A stretch of DNA of 64,000 nt from Stratiolaelaps scimitus (GCA_019614645.1 JABWDB010000048.1:1232001-1296000); one strand, 5' to 3'; shown: positions 1-11,972, numbered from the stretch's first letter. Numbers and translations are program-made. Notes: a model not told the origin generated them from the letters alone.

Positions 1-260
1 CCAGAATCATGCATGGCCCTTATCAGTGCGGAATCCGCGACATCCTGCCGTCCCTGCTCTGTGGCTCTACATGCTGCCAGTGTGTGGAGAGGATCGTCCT
101 CGACTCCTGCATCGCACAGCAAGCAGATGTCCGACGGGGCCTTACCGAATCCTGTGAAGGTAGAATTTGAAGTCCCCGTGCCCTATGATGACCTAAGTGT
201 GGAAGTAGGTTATTCCCCCCCTGATCCTTTCAGCTACGCCTTGATGTCCGCTATGACATC
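1..260 (-). pseudogene. Decayed LINE polyprotein, C-terminal end (cut by window edge)
   Basis: Read on the minus strand, this is the end of a non-LTR retrotransposon polyprotein after the reverse transcriptase. Positions 183-148 encode GHGDFKFYLHRI, matching the conserved (T)GHG-x-F-x-x-YLHRIG block of Jockey/R1-type elements. Positions 125-69 encode CLLCDAGVEDDPLHTLAAC, a C-x2-C-x9-H-x4-C zinc knuckle of the kind that follows that block and is thought to bind template RNA. The copy is dead: a TAG at 195-193 stands where a CAG would fit, and one extra base near 147 shifts the frame between block and knuckle. The element's 3' end lies beyond position 1. The family assignment is from motif recognition; the clade is not resolved. 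Confidence 0.75.
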
Positions 261-299
261 CCTCACTTGACATCAATCTTAGTCCAAGTCCTTGACTCT

Positions 300-446
300 G
301 TGATGAGGTGGCAGTAGATTGGCTACAACATTGTGATCGAGACAGGCACGGCTCGAGCTACCCCGCTATCTGGTGACATATAAAATAACTTAATCATTGC
401 AAAGATTGCAGTTCCTTTAATAAACCAATAAACCTTTACATTTACT
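300..446 (+). mobile_element. SINE-A copy (tRNA-derived SINE)
   Basis: The 3' part carries the SINE-A core: CATATAA..AACTTAA.CATTG, then GCAGTTCCTTTAATAAACC and AATAAACCTTTACATTTA. The 5' tRNA-like head is degraded; only GGCTCGAGCTACCCCGC resembles the B box. In better copies in this window the head has a near-perfect A box (TGGCTAAGTGG) and a B box (GGTTCGAGCCC), the internal RNA polymerase III promoter. The family is non-autonomous and presumably mobilised by a LINE. Confidence 0.7.
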
Positions 447-874
447 GCTGAAATAGAGCTGGAAGAAAATGACCAAACTATATAATATATATATATATGT
501 GTGTGTGTGTGTATTTGTGAAAAACGCGTATGAAAAATGACTTCATTTTACTATTGCTAGGCACGTGTGGATGATCTTCGGAGCGCTTGCACTGTCACGT
601 CAGCAAATATCAACGCTATGACCCGAAGACGTGGAAGAATAAGCTGCTAGTAATTGCCGCTTGGGTGAATCTTCGGATGTGGATTCGTGGGCGATCTTCA
701 GATGTGTTATCGACGGCGCGTTTACGGCGAACGCATTGGTCAACAGTTGGTATATACTCAACAATATCGAATATATATAATGTGAAAGGGGGGAGGGCAC
801 AGGATGTTACCTCTCTGTGGTGGTAACAATCTGCCCTCCTGCATTTACATGTCATGATGAGACAAGGTCAATGT
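447..874. other. Non-coding spacer with TA/TG microsatellite
   Basis: A mixed (TA)n(TG)n tract lies at 485-512. No supported gene, tRNA or repeat family is visible in the rest. Confidence 0.5.
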
Positions 875-875
875 T

Positions 876-975
876 CTATTGCTTTGATTAAAGGGACTAC
901 AGTTTTAGTTAAAGCTTAAGAAGTCGTCTTATACGTCCTCACTAGGTAGCGGGAGAACTCGAACCTCGTGCAGAC
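876..975 (-). mobile_element. SINE-A copy, minus
   Basis: Inverted SINE-A: the tail complement (TTTGATTAAAGGGACTACAG, GCTTAAG) is followed by the B-box complement in GGGAGAACTCGAACCTCGTG. It abuts the next SINE-B copy with no spacer. This arrangement suggests that one SINE inserted at the end of the other. Confidence 0.65.
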
Positions 976-1242
976 TTTTTCGAGCTGACCCTCAGCTGAC
1001 CATCCCCTATCTGACCTAGGTGTCAGCTCTTAACCTTTTAGGTATTACTATGACTAGGACCTGTCGGGGCCTAACCTTTGCTTATTCTCTTCCTTACTCG
1101 TCCCTGACAAGAATCGTCAGATAAAGAAAGATGAGAACGAACTACAAAGATTCTCCAACGCGTCCGACAGGATTCGAACCCAGCCTACCCACGTCCCTCC
1201 GGTCTAGCAGTCCAAGACGCTCACCACTGGACGACCATCGAT
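976..1242 (-). mobile_element. SINE-B copy, near full length, minus
   Basis: Read on the minus strand, the head is tRNA-like. It has an A-box region (GTGGTGAGCGTCTTGG), then GACTGCTAGACCGGAGGGAC and a perfect B box GGTTCGAATCC at about 1180-1170. The body follows with a GTAATACCTAAAAGGTTAAG motif and a 3' end of the form GTCAGCTGAGGGTCAGCTCG. The same order occurs at 10448-10718 and 51099-51371. The internal promoter looks intact. Confidence 0.85.
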
Positions 1243-2269
1243 CTTTTTCCACAGCCAGAAGCTTGAACCACTGTCCACGACAACTTCGGCGCTGACACGG
1301 CCCACGGCTGACACGTAATTGAGCTGGTCTGTCAGATACAACAGAAAACATCGGTAGGACATAATTGATCGTCGTTACGAATGCTCGAACGTTTGGGCGG
1401 TGTCGAACGGATCAGGGCGGAGCCCGGATACCAACCGCGGCCGTCTGCGATAGCGATCCAAAACCGCGATCACTGCCGGTGCAATTAATGGCTCGGACCG
1501 TTGGCAGCGCGCACGGTAGAAATGGAGGGGAATAATGATCGCGGCCAGACCCCAGCAATATAATTCCTCGATGTAATTATGTGTAAGCAGAGCTATATAT
1601 ATTTATGAAGAGTGAAATGTTTATGTCATAGTAAAATAGAATTATCTTGATTTTAGTAGTATCTGCTGAATTGAGCTTTGAACGGTTGATTGACAACGGT
1701 ATACGCCGTCAATAGGCTGTTGTTCGAGACAATCGTGAGGAGAGGAACAATATGCTCTAGTGGTGAGGGGCGGAAACACACACTATGGTCCAGCTTACCT
1801 GTGCTACCATTGAGAAAAGAACTTATATTTGAATAGTAATTGATTGATTGATTCATTCATTCAGTCATTAATTGATTGATTGAGAACATTTTGAGCAGTT
1901 CCACAAGGCGTCCTGATTCGCTTGGACAATTTACAATTGAACTGACAATAGTATTTCGCCACAATTGGCTTTCGGTCCACGCAAACTGAAGCTGAATCTG
2001 CATTCGCGAGACAGTCAACACAGTATTATGTCAGGAGTCACGAGATGACCGCATGCCCTGCGTGAGACTATTTACCAAGCGTATACAATGGATAGAATCT
2101 GTATGTGTTCCACTGAGACCGCGCACAACAGTGGCCTATTAGGAGTCGACATTTGTAGTCAACGGCGTCATTAATGCCGCATTGGCGAAATTCGCCGCGT
2201 CGCAACTGAGTAACTGTGCTAATTTCACTAAACTATGGTAGTTTTAACAGTAGCTAGTGGCGGAAAAAA
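1243..2269. other. Non-coding spacer
   Basis: A short (TTGA)n/(TTCA)n tract is at 1841-1885. No gene, RNA or repeat-family match was recognised in the rest. Confidence 0.5.
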
Positions 2270-2432
2270 AAACGGACGGACACCACCAGAGACGTTCGAA
2301 TACGTCTAGAGAAAGTGCCCCCCCGCCGGTCCACTGCAGAGGGACGAGTTGACGTGGAGGTCTGACAAAAAAAAAACGTCTCCTCAAAACCTTCTGCTGA
2401 AACCACCATCATCACTCTGTTTCTGAGAGTCT
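2270..2432 (+). repeat. Repeat D, copy 1
   Basis: An unnamed interspersed repeat of about 165 bp, starting with GGACACCACCAGAGACG and ending with TTTCTGAGAGTC. It is about 94% identical by eye to 42222-42400. More divergent inverted relatives are at 32620-32786 and 49128-49275. No tRNA-like box or coding frame is evident. It could be a SINE or a non-autonomous DNA element; no termini were resolved. Confidence 0.7.
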
Positions 2433-3463
2433 TGGTCCCTTCCGTATGACTGCTATAAGTGTTCGTGTGGGTATAACCAAGATAGGATTTCGTCGAAGAT
2501 ATTCTACGATTCGTTTTACTTCACCTACAGAATCCATCAATCGGCGGCGCCGTAGACAGGCATGTTGAAATGGCTTGAACTCAAAATGAAACAGATGTAT
2601 CTGAGCTGGCCAGCTAACCCTCGTTGGCACACGATCATATTGTGAAGCAAGGCTGTTCGAAGGGGCATTAATTAATTGATGAATTAATTGATTTTGATTT
2701 TAGTGAACATTTCCCGCTGGATTCACAGCGCGGCACCCAATCGTTAGTATATCGTTTTTTTGCCTCCCGTTAATGATCCACAACTCGTGGATTAGCCGCT
2801 ACAATTAGCAGTGAATAAGCGGAAGCCATGTGAAATTAGATTCATTTAGTTTGACCCCGTTTATTATTATCGTTGAATACCTATTCATTGAACCTGGCAT
2901 GTGATAACAGCCGCGGGGGTGGCTGTAGGGTCACCAGGAAGCCGTCTCTAATTATAAGTGGGCGGCACCAGCTGAATATATATTCCTATGTTTGACCTCT
3001 TAAGTGGCTGTCGGACCAGAATTCCTGTTCGATTTGGGACGAATTGAGCAGTTTGCCCAGCAGGACGGCCACTGCGATCATCGTTTTGCTTGCTGGAGCC
3101 CACCTGTTTGTCTAATCGATTTATTAATCAAACCTGAAGTAATGAGTGGCACTGAATCTAGATACATAGATATATAACAACACAGCATTTTTGCTATATT
3201 AACAGAATGAACCGAAGTGGTTTACAACAAAACAAAAGTAATAAAGAGATTCTCAAATAAAGAAATAACATTGTGAAAATAGTGGGCGTAGCCGACCAGG
3301 AATAAACCGATCGGTTGTTGTGACGAGACATCGAAATGTACCACTTCTATTGTTGTATTATTTTTTGTGAGAACTGTCTCTTTTATTAGTTGCTTAGAAT
3401 CGAGTAAATCGATCCGTATTTATTAGGTTCCAACGGCTCGTTTGTTTTTTTTTGACCGTCCGT
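2433..3463. other. Non-coding spacer
   Basis: No supported gene. The 72-codon minus frame near 2412-2630 has no recognisable domain and no splice signals in useful places. AT-rich stretches only. Confidence 0.45.
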
Positions 3464-3612
3464 GCTTGTGGCTGGCCTAAGTGGTCTCTGGCTGTAGGAC
3501 AAATTGAAGATTGCAGGAGGTTCGAGTTGTCCCGGGGCATAGCGTATCCCTATTGAGAACTTGGGCGTCGTAGAAGGCTGAAGTCCCGTTAATAAAGCAT
3601 AGTACATTTTAT
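3464..3612 (+). mobile_element. SINE-A copy
   Basis: The head is well kept: GGCCTAAGTGGTCTCTGGCT (A box) and GGAGGTTCGAGTTGTCCCGG (B box). The tail is divergent, with TTGAGAACTTGGGCG then GTTAATAAAGCATAGTAC. Orientation is plus. Confidence 0.75.
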
Positions 3613-4887
3613 TGAATTGCAGTGTGCGATGGTGGGGATTCTACAGTGACGATTGATCGTAATCGCACCTTACTCATTAATATGATCGAGACCAATTAAT
3701 GTGCAACTCGCCACATAAGCATGTAATTATCCGTTTTAGAATGCGCAATGGCTTTCACGTGTGATACAAATGCTCTTGGACTGTTTCTGCATTTGAGATC
3801 GACACACTCGTCGAAACTCTTCTCACTCTTAAATGTTCGTCTTAGTTTAGGCAAGAATCGATGCGGAATTTACTTGCGGATTTATCAATAAAGCTAATTG
3901 TGCTCAACGAGTACATATATATATATGTATATATATATATGTCAAATCGAGTTGTATAGTATCACCTGTGTAGAACTACGTGATAGCAGTTCATTCGATT
4001 GAGTTATTGAGTACTTGCACACCTCTGAATTCTATGGACACGACATTCTGGCTTCGTTTCAGCCGACTGCATTAATTCCTCGTCGGGTGTCTTGACCGAG
4101 GGTGAGCACGCAGGGTGATTACAGACCGTGGTTTGGATATCATCCCAGCGGGCGGTTGGCCGCCTGTTGAAAGTGTTATAGGATTCTTCTCGGCTTAGTC
4201 TTTGTAGCTTCATCTCTAGAAACAAAATGGAACATTCATCAGGGTCTGCCATGGGTCAGCGCATTGTCAATCGCACGGAATAGTCCCGAAATAGGATTGA
4301 AATCATTCATTACACCTTAGGTAGAGGCCGATGTGACAAGCGTAATTGTGTGTAGCCGCCGTGACGATTTTTCAGTCACCGACGTTCGACGTAATACGTA
4401 ATGATCGCGTATTTATGTCGGAAGTAGATTGACGCGAGTAGAGGCCGATGATGACAGGGGGACCTGACAAGCGCAGTTCGGAATAGACTGAAATAGATTA
4501 AGATTCGAATTAAGTTCAGTATAAGTGCGCATTTATGACATAAATCATTAGACAAAGTCATAAAATAAGAAATATATTAAGAGTGAAGGTCATAATCATG
4601 CGGAGCTAGCTCTGGGCGGAGTGAATTTATTCGAGGCTTCTTTTTTAATTGCTTTGACTGTTCGCAGCTTTGCTCCGGCGATGTAAAGACACGACCGGCA
4701 ATGGCTATGACGACTACAAAAAATAGGTACCGTGAGCCGTGGTTAGCATCTTGCGACCTCTTCAGGCGGTTGGCTTCCACAACCAGTATAGGAATAGCTG
4801 TATTTGTTTTTGTGTGTGCCCTAATCGGAGGAGGGTTCACGAAGGTTCATCCACTTTTGCACAGCTGCAGTCACGGGGGAGTGTACG
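3613..4887. other. Non-coding spacer with TA tract
   Basis: A (TA)n tract with one TG interruption lies at 3912-3941. GTAGAGGCCGATG occurs twice (about 4321 and 4439), a short direct repeat of unknown meaning. No gene recognised. Confidence 0.45.
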
Positions 4888-4975
4888 GGTCCGTCAGTTA
4901 TGAAGGGAGCAAAGCCGAAAAAGCAGTGCCGTTGAACCGTGGATTGAGTTCAATGTTTAAATCTCTCGGGAGAGT
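4888..4975 (+). mobile_element. SINE-C 3' fragment
   Basis: Matches the 3' half of SINE-C copies elsewhere: a GAAAAAGCAGTGCCGTTGAA segment followed by GAGTTCAATGTTTAA. The tRNA-like head is missing, so this is a truncated copy. It lies inside a 99-codon open frame (4701-5000), which argues that frame is not a gene. Confidence 0.6.
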
Positions 4976-7059
4976 CAGCCCCCGGAGACATTTGCTTTAG
5001 TATCGGAATAATGGAAAATACAACGCCTCACTCACTGGACGGACACATAGTAAAAAGGGACGTCTATCTATAATATCTTAGCAGTAATCTAGAGAGGGGA
5101 ATCTCGAAGCGCAATGCAGCCAGACAAGCATAGGGATGGAGAAAGTCTCTTTTCAATTCAATCCATCTGTTCATAATCAACATCGCCTTACGCAATTTTC
5201 TCGATCTTGCTTGACCACCCCCTCTCAAACTTCGCATGTGCGCATGTACCCTATGTACAGTCCATGGCGTGCTGCAATCTTGCATCGGGCTGCAACCAAG
5301 ATCAGCCTTAGGCAGCAGCTTTTCAATGAATTCCCTTGTTCGTGTATGCAACCGCAGACACAAAGGTCCTCTTCAACAATGTCTCTACAGAAGCAGCCGA
5401 TATGCAGCTCAAATTGAAATCACGCACGAAATATATATATACCAGTGCGTGTTCGGATAAATATGACTGACATCCTGGCCATAAAGACGACCATGTTGGA
5501 AAGATCCACGTCAAAAATGGGTAGAAAATAAACAGGCTTCATTGTCGGAGTGCCTCATGTGACATTGGATGCCTGTCTAGAGCAGACCCTTTGATAGCTT
5601 GCTCCCCTCGAGAACTTCAACTGGATTTGTCGGATCTTCTGCATCTTCGTAATCATTCCCCGATGGACAACAACAACATATGGCTAGATAACACTTTTAT
5701 TTGCATATTTTAAGAGGCACAATCTTAATTAATATTCGACATAAAATTAGTATGTCTGATTAATATATATAGATAATTGATAATCTTCGCCTAAATCGAG
5801 ACATCCTTCTTCCATTGCCTTTGGGATGTGCCAACTCGTTCCCTTCGACATCCGGCACAGAAGTTCCACTATACAAACAATTAAATACGTTCCGTCTGAT
5901 GAAATCTCTAATGAGGAAGAGGAGGACCGATGGTCAGAGAGCCGTTCAACTGCAAACTGATGTTCATATATACTGAACTAAGGCTATAGATTGAATAATT
6001 AGATCAATTTGTGTTTTCTACGATCATAGTGATAAAATATACAATTTCAGGTTTTTAATTGTATCGTCCCCATGTAAAGGTGACGACCTTCGACCACTAA
6101 TTTTTAATTGTATGTATATATATATATATAATGAGTCCATTTACAATCCGATACTGATGATGTCAAAAATTGCAGGAAACACAGAGGCGAAAGCAGACAC
6201 GGCACACACGTACAATGTATATTCACCATTTAATAGATCAAAAAGCAATTAATAAGCACAGACTAGATTAGATATAATAGACAGATAGAAGGTGATGGTG
6301 GTGATGCGAAGAGATCCGTCATCACAGCATGGAAATCGAAGAAATTCGGTTTCTACTGTGACTATAAATAGTATGAATGACTTCGTCAATTGTGTGCCGC
6401 TGAGCGGGTATGCTCAATGCCATTGATTTTAATCGCCGTCTGCTCATTTCATTCATCCTTTATGGAGCATTCTCCTTTCATCGGCTAATCGACGGAGGAT
6501 AAATGTGCCACATCTTCTCTGATTTACCATCCGCTCATTAAACATTCGTATGCTGCTGCTGCCTCTGCAGCCACCATCGTCGTAAGGCGTAAATTGAAAT
6601 TATGACGAAGTATCGTGTTCATAGTTCATAGCCATAATCGTTCAAGTCTGGCACGGGCGTCAAGAACGGTACCTATACCTTGATCTATAGGGGGTGTATC
6701 GTGCAGCATTGGAGTACGGGACGAATTGTGGGCAGTCATTCGATGGCGGTGGATCATACATCAATATATAAAAAAAAAAACCAGTATTATACAAAAATGA
6801 AATGAACTAAATAAAAAAATCTACGAGGCTTCGCTTCTTCTTCGTCTTCTTCTACCGTATTTGTGTATTTGTTTCGTATATATTTCGGTATCTTCCTGCT
6901 GATTCCACGAGTTGTCCCCCCTGGTCTCCTCTCTCTGCCGGCTTGTACCATAACGATCAGCAACTCCGGCGGCGGCAGCGTCGGACGTCGCCCATCATTT
7001 GTCTTCGGGCGAATACACCACCGCAGACTTGTCCAGCGTCTTGTCTCTGTATAATGCGC

Positions 7060-7060
<1 letters not shown>
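4976..7060. other. Non-coding spacer
   Basis: Contains a short TA tract at 6113-6130 and an A run near 6770-6780. Open frames around 5064-5514 overlap in several frames without domains or splice structure. I see nothing that supports a gene. Confidence 0.4.

Positions 7061-7092
<32 letters not shown>
7061..7092. repeat. (TA)n microsatellite
   Basis: An uninterrupted TA array of about 16 units. Confidence 0.95.
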
Positions 7093-7095
<3 letters not shown>

Positions 7096-7133
7096 CACCG
7101 ATCGATCGATGTCGACTCAGGCCGCAGCAATCA

Positions 7134-7290
7134 AGCAGCAGCAGCAGCAGACTGACCTGCCGACTGGCTTGATTATTTGAAAATGCGAGAGACTACGAAA
7201 AATTGGCAAACATGGATCGTTTTCATGGTTAAACAATAAAAAAAAAACGTCGACAGCAGCAACAACAACAAGAACAACAACAGGATCAAT
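7134..7290 (+). repeat. CAG/CAA trinucleotide tracts
   Basis: Five CAG units lie at about 7135-7149, and a CAGCAACAACAACAAGAAC-type tract at 7256-7282. The second tract follows GTCGACAG and reads as glutamines (QQQQQEQQQDQYE) before a TAG that overlaps an AG|GTAATG donor-like site. It could be a polyglutamine microexon, but short CAG repeats create acceptor-like CAG by themselves, so coding is unproven. Confidence 0.5.
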
Positions 7291-7584
7291 ATGAATAGGT
7301 AATGTGTTGTTATACATGCTTGTCCATCCCCAAGCAAGGGCAGCATCATGCGACTATGGAATAGATGAAGCACACCGTAAAATCTTGTCACGAGAGGGCG
7401 AGAGACAGAGAGAGAGGGAACCATCGCTCAATTTCATTGAGACGAAAGATCAAGTTGAATCGGGATTCGCAAACATTCGCATGAGCCTGCTGACATTGTC
7501 AATGTCTGACCGATATCCAATCTGATATTTCAACAACACATGAATGCTCCCTTCCTTTGGACTGAAAGCACAGGACTACCCACA

Positions 7585-7775
7585 CATATGTATATACATA
7601 TATATATATATATATAACTCTGTGAGCAGTGTGTAAATAAATAGGTGCATATCTCTAACTCATACTAAAAAATCTTAGTTTTAACTCACCTAGTTTAATC
7701 GATATTAAAATGTATATATATATATATATACCGTTTTTTGGGTCAGCCGAATATATACATATATATATATATAAT
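7585..7775. repeat. Cluster of three TA microsatellites
   Basis: TA arrays lie at 7585-7616, 7713-7731 and 7750-7775, with short unique spacers between them. Confidence 0.9.
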
Positions 7776-8677
7776 ATTTGGAATATTTTTAAGTAAACCA
7801 CTAGAAAACCGCTGTTTCAGTTCTGAGTCTGTGGCATTAGTACGTTGTAGAGATGATCTATTATGAAAGCAAGGCGCGTGCTATTTTGTGTGCTATCTAT
7901 TGAAATTGGGATCTGTTTGAGGTCTTTGTATACATTTTGTTCCAAGTCCGTGTGGCAATGTTATATCACAAAGGTTTTGAAGGTTGGGATCAACCTATTG
8001 GATCGTGGGCATTTGTTGAGTGTTTCGTCCTTGTTTGAGAATTGCGCCACCAATGATATCGAATGAACAGAACTTATTAGGCAATCACACACACAGAGTG
8101 GATTTGAAAAAAAGAAGTCCTTATGATGCGTTTTGATCTACTCAATGCATAGAGATTTGCTTGGTCGTCAAACACTGAACCGAGATTGGTTGTCAAGCAT
8201 TGGATCGACTCAAATCGAGCAATGTTTCGGAGCAGTTGAGAGCTCACGAAAACGAAATACCTACTCCTTCAAGCTCAGGTCTCTCGAAAATCGACCTTTC
8301 TACCTTAAGATCGGTCTACTAAAGGGTGGAGAACTAAAGAATCATCTCGGCCATTCCCTTCAGTCAGGTAGAGGCCACGTTCAGGTTCGGTTAATAGAAC
8401 ACATAATTTAGCTTGAATGTCGCTATATTTCATAAAAAAAAAACATCGGAGCCATATCGAGGAAATCCCCTTGACAGTAGATCCCCCCCCCATAGTCTTA
8501 AGAATGTCGATCTCCTACTTTCGTTAGTTAATTAGCCTATTCAGCTGTTCAGCTATGAACGAGAAGCTAACAGAACAATGACCTTGACCCCGATCCTATA
8601 GTGGACAACTGTGTACCATTTTGGTGGTAACGTATTCCAATCGTGATTTTTCCCGGGGGTAGTTGGGGGCTTCGACG
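7776..8677. other. Non-coding spacer
   Basis: Two plus-strand frames of 67 and 92 codons (7863-8066, 8133-8411) have no signal peptide, domain or splice context. No repeat family recognised. Confidence 0.4.
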
Positions 8678-8840
8678 GTGGCTGACTAAGTGGTCTCTCT
8701 TTTTGCTGTAGACAAAAACCGGAGGACACAATTTCCGAGTGGCCCCACGACCTGGTGGTGACGCATATATGGAGAGTGGGAGCAGCACTGAAAATTAGCC
8801 ACAGTTTCTTGAATAATAATCCAATAAAACCCTTACACCC
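8678..8840 (+). mobile_element. SINE-A copy
   Basis: The head GGTGGCTGACTAAGTGGTCT keeps the A box. The B-box region is damaged (CAATTTCCGAGTGGCCCCAC). The tail keeps ATAATCCAATAAAACCCTTA. An older copy than those at 35698 or 42549. Confidence 0.65.
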
Positions 8841-10430
8841 ATCCTGTCACAAATAAGTTTGATTTAAGAGGCAGCGTCACGACCCTCCTCGTTAATATTA
8901 AATGATAAATTAATCATCCAGTACCATCATTCAAGTCATTTAACACCGTTACAGTGTTAAATGAACAAACAGTGTGCTTGGCTATGCATTAAGAAATTAG
9001 TTATGCATATATACATAGTCAGCATTCACGCTTATCTTCTTTACATAGTTGAATATGAATCCATGACAACGGCGACACAAGAATAGATGATAAATCTTTG
9101 TACAGTGACCTGACGGACAGACCTGAATAACGAACATATCAAATATATACATTAATTCTCACTATAGCTATATATATTTATATATATATATATATATAAA
9201 GCTTATTTGACAATTCGCATCATCGCGATGATATTGATCATGGTCGTGCGAAAAACGCTGAGAAAACTGCACGGTCATCTGAGCGCTTTCATTGGCTGTG
9301 TTCGTTGCCGTCGAAGCAAAGAGTCGATTGGACACCGAGTTCTGTTATTGTTGTTGTTCCTGTATCACTACCACTCTTATATCGTGTTGACGTTCAGGCT
9401 CTGCCTGTGAATATCGTGTGAACAACTTCGCCGTCTCGATATATATGCTGAGATATATATATATATATATGTCCGTTTATTGTAGTGTGGCATCTATTGA
9501 TATGTCCGCTTCACAAAGGTAACCACCAATGGTCGAATCGAATTGTCTACAACTCTGCGTCGACACACCACGATTCCCGATGCGATATTACTTGATAGCT
9601 GGTAACAGCAGCGATATCAGCAGCATCAACATTGTGACAAAATCATAAGGCGTTCTGTCTGTTTTATCCTCACGTTTCAATAGTTAAATATGATGACGGT
9701 CGTGTTCGCATTCAAATCGTTAGCGTTGATTGATTAGCGTAACCCGTTTTGAACGCACACCGCTTTCGAAGTCATAAGTCACTAGTATCGTGTACAGTGC
9801 TACGATACGATATTGATCTCTTTAGTGGGGGCGAGGGGGGAGGGTGTCTATGAGATTTAATTATATCCTAGTCCGATTTAATTATGCCTGATTGCATTGT
9901 ATCATATATTTGATGATTACTTCATATGGGGCACTCGTCCACTCACAGTCGAGTTACCCGCCGCCGAAACACAACCGCCGACAATAGACTGACCATCGCT
10001 GACCATTGACTCGTCGTCGTTGTGGTCGTTGTTAAAGGGACCTGTTGAGGAGGGATCGAATACAATTTCATATTTGTATCTGCCCTGTACTCATCTGTCT
10101 ACCAGTCTTTCTCACTCTGTATGGATCTAGGTCTGATGACTTGTGTGTGTGTGTGTGATCAATGCAAATATTCAGTAAGGTACAAACGTGTACGTTTGTA
10201 CGTGCAGATACCAATTACACGTAAAACAACGTGTAATATTAGGTACCTGCGGAGAGTCAGGTGAGCGGGGTCGAAAGCTTTGGCGACGTCAAGACAATAC
10301 AAATTCAAACAGCGCAAATATATCGATAGATTTTTTCCCATCGATGACTAATAACGATGCTCGTCGTTGAGCACTATGGCTAGAAGGAAGCGAACATAAG
10401 GGAGATTGTCAGTCAGTCGGCTAATTGTTT
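8841..10430. other. Spacer with TA tracts
   Basis: TA arrays are at 9168-9199 and 9452-9471, and a TG run at about 10142-10158. No gene supported. Confidence 0.5.
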
Positions 10431-10447
10431 CTAGTGTACAGTACAAA
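10431..10447 (+). repeat. Target-site duplication of a SINE-B insertion, left copy
   Basis: The 17 bases CTAGTGTACAGTACAAA are repeated exactly at 10719-10735, bracketing the SINE-B copy. This is the signature of target-primed reverse transcription. Confidence 0.85.
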
Positions 10448-10718
10448 AATTGTTTTCCGAGCTGACCCTCAGCTGTTCTGCCCCTATCTGACCTCGGCGT
10501 CAGCTCTTAACCTTTTAGGTATTACTATGACTAGGACCTGTCGGAGCCACCTTTGCTTATTCTTTCCCTTACTCGTACCTGGCAAGAATCTTCAGATCAA
10601 GAAAGATGACAAAGAACTCCAAAGATTCTCTTCGTCTGACAGGATTTGAACCCAACACACACGTGTCCCTCCGGTCTAGTAGTCCAAGACGCTAACCACT
10701 AGACGATCATCCAGGGGA
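10448..10718 (-). mobile_element. SINE-B copy, full length, bounded by TSDs, minus
   Basis: Complete SINE-B: on the minus strand it begins TCCCCTGGATGATCGTCTAG and has the A-box region (GTGGTTAGCGTCTTGG). The B box is slightly changed to GGTTCAAATCC. It ends near GGTCAGCTCGGAAAACAATT. Perfect 17-bp duplications on both sides define its ends and show one retrotransposition event. The element is about 271 bp. Confidence 0.9.
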
Positions 10719-10735
10719 CTAGTGTACAGTACAAA
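10719..10735 (+). repeat. Target-site duplication of a SINE-B insertion, right copy
   Basis: Exact partner of 10431-10447. Confidence 0.85.
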
Positions 10736-10750
10736 GATCTTGGTTTCCAA

Positions 10751-10860
10751 ACGGAACTGCAGTTTTCTATAACACTTAAGTTCTCTATATGTCACGTAGC
10801 CAGATTCGAACCTGCAATTAGCGGCCTTTTACAGGCAGAGACAGGCAGTACTAACCAGGG
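10751..10860 (-). mobile_element. SINE-A copy, 3'-truncated, minus
   Basis: The inverted tail piece GGAACTGCAG...CACTTAAG and the complement of ACATATAGAG are followed by the B-box complement (GATTCGAACCTGCA) and a degraded head. It lies 16 bp beyond the SINE-B right duplication. Confidence 0.65.
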
Positions 10861-11739
10861 GGGCCTCCTTGTTCTAAACATTATTATATAAAGGGATATA
10901 TGTTCGTATAGGACAAGAAGAAGGCTGTCGTCACATGTTGTATTTCACGTTCAGAAGGGGCTATATTTGTCGCCCACTATTATAATATCACATATATCCA
11001 CTGTAGCATAACACTATTATACCACTCACCATGAGAAACGTTGATGCTGACAGTAATCACCATGGTGGGGTTTTTCCTAACAATTTCTAGAACACTAATC
11101 TACAGTGTACATGAATTGAATGGCAAATCGTTCCCCTGTTCTTCTGCCAGGCCACATCACTCTTGAGGGCGAAGAAAGAGAAGGGGGGGGGGGGGGTGGC
11201 ACATCTGCCTGACGGGATCGCACAAAATATATATGCTACAATTACATATGTCATTATTATTATTATTACGAATGGCACAGGCGGAGTCAACAACAAAAAC
11301 GCGGATGCCCCGGTTACTCACGATCGATGTTGTCTATCCTTGACAGCTGTTGACCTCTCGACATCGCTTGAAATACCCAATGGATTTATCGGGGCCATCT
11401 TTATGCGTAGTATGAACCTGTACACCCGACTGAATATCATCATATAGTCTTGTCGTGGTCATCGTCGTCTTGCAGATCAGTTTTTGCTCGATGCTGATGC
11501 TGGCTTAGTCTGATAGCGTGACGCATCACGGGCAATAATAAACAGTTCAACAAGAATCTGCTTCATTTGATTCATATTTGGTATCGGTGTGATTCTGCTG
11601 CTGCCCGCCTCGGTCTGTCTCTTTCTCTCGCTGCGCTGTAGGGTTACGGCGGTTCTGTGGAGTCGGCGGATGATAAGATCTCGGCGATAATAAATGCGGT
11701 GTACTTACCGATAAATAAACGTGCATCTCTTGACACGTA

Positions 11740-11793
<54 letters not shown>

Positions 11794-11972
11794 TATAAGA
11801 AAGGAAGAAGTATATTGCACGAATGTACTGTGGCCTTATACGGACGTCCTACGGAAAGAGAATGCTATAGAATCGTAGACGACCACAAGGTAAACGAACA
11901 GCGCACATTATTCAGTTCAATGTAGACCATTTTTAGGGCAGATGTGTGGATTACCAGACTGTATGCATTGGC
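10861..11972. other. Spacer with G run and long TA array
   Basis: A run of about 14 G is at 11183-11196. A long (TA)n array is at 11738-11797. No gene supported. Confidence 0.5.
11738..11797. repeat. (TA)n microsatellite, 60 bp
   Basis: About 30 TA units with one TG and one CA interruption. It dominates two open frames at 11657-11925, which are therefore not genes. Confidence 0.95.

Noticed and set aside
1167..1240. tRNA gene candidate with perfect B box
   Set aside because: The same head with the same downstream body occurs at 10448 and 51099, so it is the SINE-B promoter region, not a tRNA gene.
4321..4452. 13-bp direct repeat GTAGAGGCCGATG
   Set aside because: Too short and isolated to interpret; no similar copies seen nearby.
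4701..5000. 99-codon frame with a hydrophobic stretch
   Set aside because: Its second half is a SINE-C 3' fragment, so the frame is a chance read-through of a repeat.
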